A stretch of 64,000 nucleotides of DNA. Origin: Glaciecola sp048820975 (GTDB taxonomy: Bacteria; Pseudomonadota; Gammaproteobacteria; Enterobacterales; Alteromonadaceae). Positions 62,792 through 64,000 of the stretch are shown one piece after another; position 1 is the first letter of the stretch; each line of letters starts with the position of its first letter. The position numbers and the translations under genes were made by a program. A model generated the notes under the pieces. It was given only the letters and a program-made list of their open reading frames with translations, was not told the DNA's origin and searched no databases. The stretch lies in the NCBI RefSeq assembly GCF_048820975.1, contig NZ_JBMEUF010000001.1, forward strand, positions 2,046,001 to 2,110,000, written 5' to 3'.

Positions 62792-62831
62792 AAACCAATC
62801 AATCCAATCTAATAAACCGATTGATTGGTTT
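62792..62831. repeat. perfect inverted repeat upstream of katB
   Basis: Arms AAACCAATCAATC (62792-62804) and GATTGATTGGTTT (62819-62831), 13 bp each, are separated by 14 nt. It lies between the DLH stop and the katB start, about 155 nt before the latter. It may be a TetR-type operator or the terminator of the dienelactone hydrolase gene, since TTTT follows on the minus strand. Confidence 0.6.
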
Positions 62832-62875
62832 CAGTATAAAAATAAATGAGGGACGAGATGCTCGTTTTAATTAAA

Positions 62876-63766
62876 TTACGCTAAATGCTTTTCGAAAAAT
62901 TGCAAGGTGCGTTGCCACGCCAATTCAGCATTTTCTTTGTCATAACGGCCTGTAGAATCATTATGAAAACCATGATTTGCGCCTTCATACATATGCATCG
63001 TAAATGCTACACCTGCCGACTTTAAATTTTCTTCGTAGCCTGGCCAAGTAGCATTTACGCGTTTATCAAGCTCACCTAATTGAATTAGAAGCGGTGCTTT
63101 TATATTTTTCTGTAAAGATTCACTGGCGGGTGTGCCATAAAATGGAACGCCTGCACTTAGTAAATTAGGCTCAACCGCGGCCAAGTAATTCACAATATAA
63201 CCACCAAAGCAAAATCCAACCGCGCCTAATTTGCCGTTGCTCAAGGCATGGGATTTTAAAAAATGGGCTGCGGCTACAAAATCATTTTGGATTTTTTCTC
63301 TATCTAAAGATTTCTGCATTGCGCGCCCTTCGTCATCATTCCCCGGGTAACCACCTAAGGGCTCAAGCGCATCAGGAGCAAAAGCAACAAAACCGGCTTT
63401 AGCTAAACGCCTTGCCACATCTTTTACGTAAGGGTTAAGCCCTCGGTTTTCATGAATAACCAACACTACAGGGAGTTTGCCACTTTTGTTTGTAGGCACA
63501 ACTAAATAGCCTTTACCTTTTCCATGCCCTTTTGGTGAATCAAATTCTTCATAAGTGGCTGTTAAGTCATCATCGTTAAACGACACTTGTTCAGCAAATG
63601 CGTAGTTCGGCATTAACGTGCTAGTGAGCATACTCATAGTAAAACCCAATGCGGCTAGGCCACCTAGCTTTTTCATAAACGTTCGGCGGTCTATTAATCC
63701 ATGGGCATATTCGTCGTACCAATCAAAAGCTTCTTGCGGGATGTGATCTGACTGCGGGATATTCAT
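62876..63766 (-). CDS. Tat-exported dienelactone hydrolase family protein
   Basis: A 296-residue alpha/beta hydrolase. The twin-arginine signal is DRRTFMKKLGGLAALGF near residue 26, preceded by an unusually long N-region, and a cleavage-like ANAF/YAFAE end follows. The DLH triad is Cys in LGAVGFCFGGYIVNY, Asp in LIQLGELDKRVN (candidate), and His in GANHGFHNDS. ENRGLNPYVKDVARRLA is a DLH block. AAGGAGAAAC precedes the ATG. Substrate not known; family members hydrolyse dienelactones and similar esters. Confidence 0.9.
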   Translation of the reverse strand: MNIPQSDHIPQEAFDWYDEYAHGLIDRRTFMKKLGGLAALGFTMSMLTSTLMPNYAFAEQVSFNDDDLTATYEEFDSPKGHGKGKGYLVVPTNKSGKLPVVLVIHENRGLNPYVKDVARRLAKAGFVAFAPDALEPLGGYPGNDDEGRAMQKSLDREKIQNDFVAAAHFLKSHALSNGKLGAVGFCFGGYIVNYLAAVEPNLLSAGVPFYGTPASESLQKNIKAPLLIQLGELDKRVNATWPGYEENLKSAGVAFTMHMYEGANHGFHNDSTGRYDKENAELAWQRTLQFFEKHLA

Positions 63767-63852
63767 GTTTCTCCTTAACTCGCGGTTGTTTTTACTCGTA
63801 GTAATACCTTAACGTAATAAGACCGAATAACGATTAATTTACTTCCCAATAT

Positions 63853-63999
63853 TTACATTTCTGTTTGCTCAGCTTTTTCCTGCGTCATGTTCAGGGCCGT
63901 TATTGGGTATGGTATTATGATGCCCTCTTGCTTAAATCGTTCATGCAATTTTTTCATAAAAACCGATTTTATAAAAAAACGATTAAAATACTCTTCGGC
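63853..63999 (-). CDS. MscS-type mechanosensitive channel, C-terminal fragment at window edge
   Basis: An open frame entering from the right edge encodes the last 48 residues of a channel: FMKKLHERFKQEGIIIPYPI then TALNMTQEKAEQTEM and a stop at 63853-63855. The pattern of a short helix followed by GIxIPYP is the C-terminus of MscS-family proteins, as in the complete channel at 38563-39405 (IEIPFPHR). The rest of the gene is outside the window. Confidence 0.75.
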   Translation of the reverse strand, partial: AEEYFNRFFIKSVFMKKLHERFKQEGIIIPYPITALNMTQEKAEQTEM

Positions 64000-64000
64000 G

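Noticed and set aside
1..64000. Prophage, insertion sequence or defence island
   Set aside because: No integrase, transposase, restriction, toxin-antitoxin or phage structural gene was recognised, and gene order is operonic and catabolic throughout.
1..64000. tRNA or rRNA genes
   Set aside because: No TTCGA-arm/CCA-end cloverleaf pattern or rRNA-like stretch was found by eye; a tRNAscan run would settle it.

Overview
The window looks like a chromosomal segment of a marine gammaproteobacterium of the Alteromonadales (Alteromonas/Glaciecola/Paraglaciecola-like). The base composition is AT-leaning, gene density is high, and typical alteromonad features are present: YacL, the TIGR02647 family, an MshQ/MshA-like pair, KatB with its ankyrin partner, TonB receptors, and GTCATCGTGG-type dispersed palindromes. 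I saw no rRNA, tRNA, CRISPR array, integrase, transposase or phage gene. It reads as a catabolic, accessory-rich part of a core chromosome.

Layout. 1-2.8 kb: a tyrosine-degradation operon (hppD, a VOC protein, fahA) behind a promoter overlaid by two inverted repeats. 2.9-4.3 kb: a PHD-type 2-oxoglutarate prolyl-hydroxylase homologue followed by the EF-P paralogue EfpL/YeiP. 4.3-12.1 kb: gmhB, alkC with an Ig-like tail, a ThrE-like exporter, three solute-binding-type proteins without any transporter, a lipoprotein, mobA, a TIGR02647 protein and moaD. 12.4-19.9 kb: an NCS1 permease translationally coupled to a mannitol-dehydrogenase-family enzyme, then ldhA, a nitroreductase, yacL, an RraA-like protein and fructokinase. 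20.2-26.1 kb: a membrane-anchored class III cyclase homologue that has lost its catalytic residues, an ABC exporter, a sulfotransferase, a VWRQ-motif protein and a secreted amidohydrolase. 26.6-32.7 kb: a polyol (mannitol/sorbitol-type) ABC import operon with dehydrogenase, HAD phosphatase and SorC regulator, but no binding-protein gene. 32.7-39.4 kb: a 17-bp tandem repeat, a VOC/LysR pair, nucleoside hydrolase and adenine deaminase, an S10 peptidase and an MscS channel.

39.5-52.6 kb is the most interesting region. A near-identical palindrome (GTCTT-N4-AAGAC) occurs three times: before the AKR-TauD dioxygenase-YeiH operon, before the GH31-SSS symporter operon, and before a TonB receptor. A GntR/HutC repressor and a TSUP (TauE/SafE) exporter lie between the first two. 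The inferred regulon couples outer-membrane uptake, glycoside cleavage, sodium-driven uptake, an Fe/2-oxoglutarate dioxygenase of the TauD fold, an aldehyde reductase and two families of sulfur-oxyanion exporter. I read it as a candidate oxygenolytic pathway for a sulfonated sugar or glycoside such as sulfoquinovose. The GH31 enzyme lacks the canonical sulfoquinovosidase residues, so the substrate is open.

52.6-64 kb: a 1405-residue LamG/MshQ-like surface protein and an orphan MshA-like pilin, a porin coupled to a small periplasmic-binding-like protein, an SDR, periplasmic katB with its ankyrin partner, a Tat-exported dienelactone hydrolase, and the C-terminal end of a second MscS-type channel at the right edge.

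All functional names rest on reading motifs and family resemblance by eye; no database search was run.
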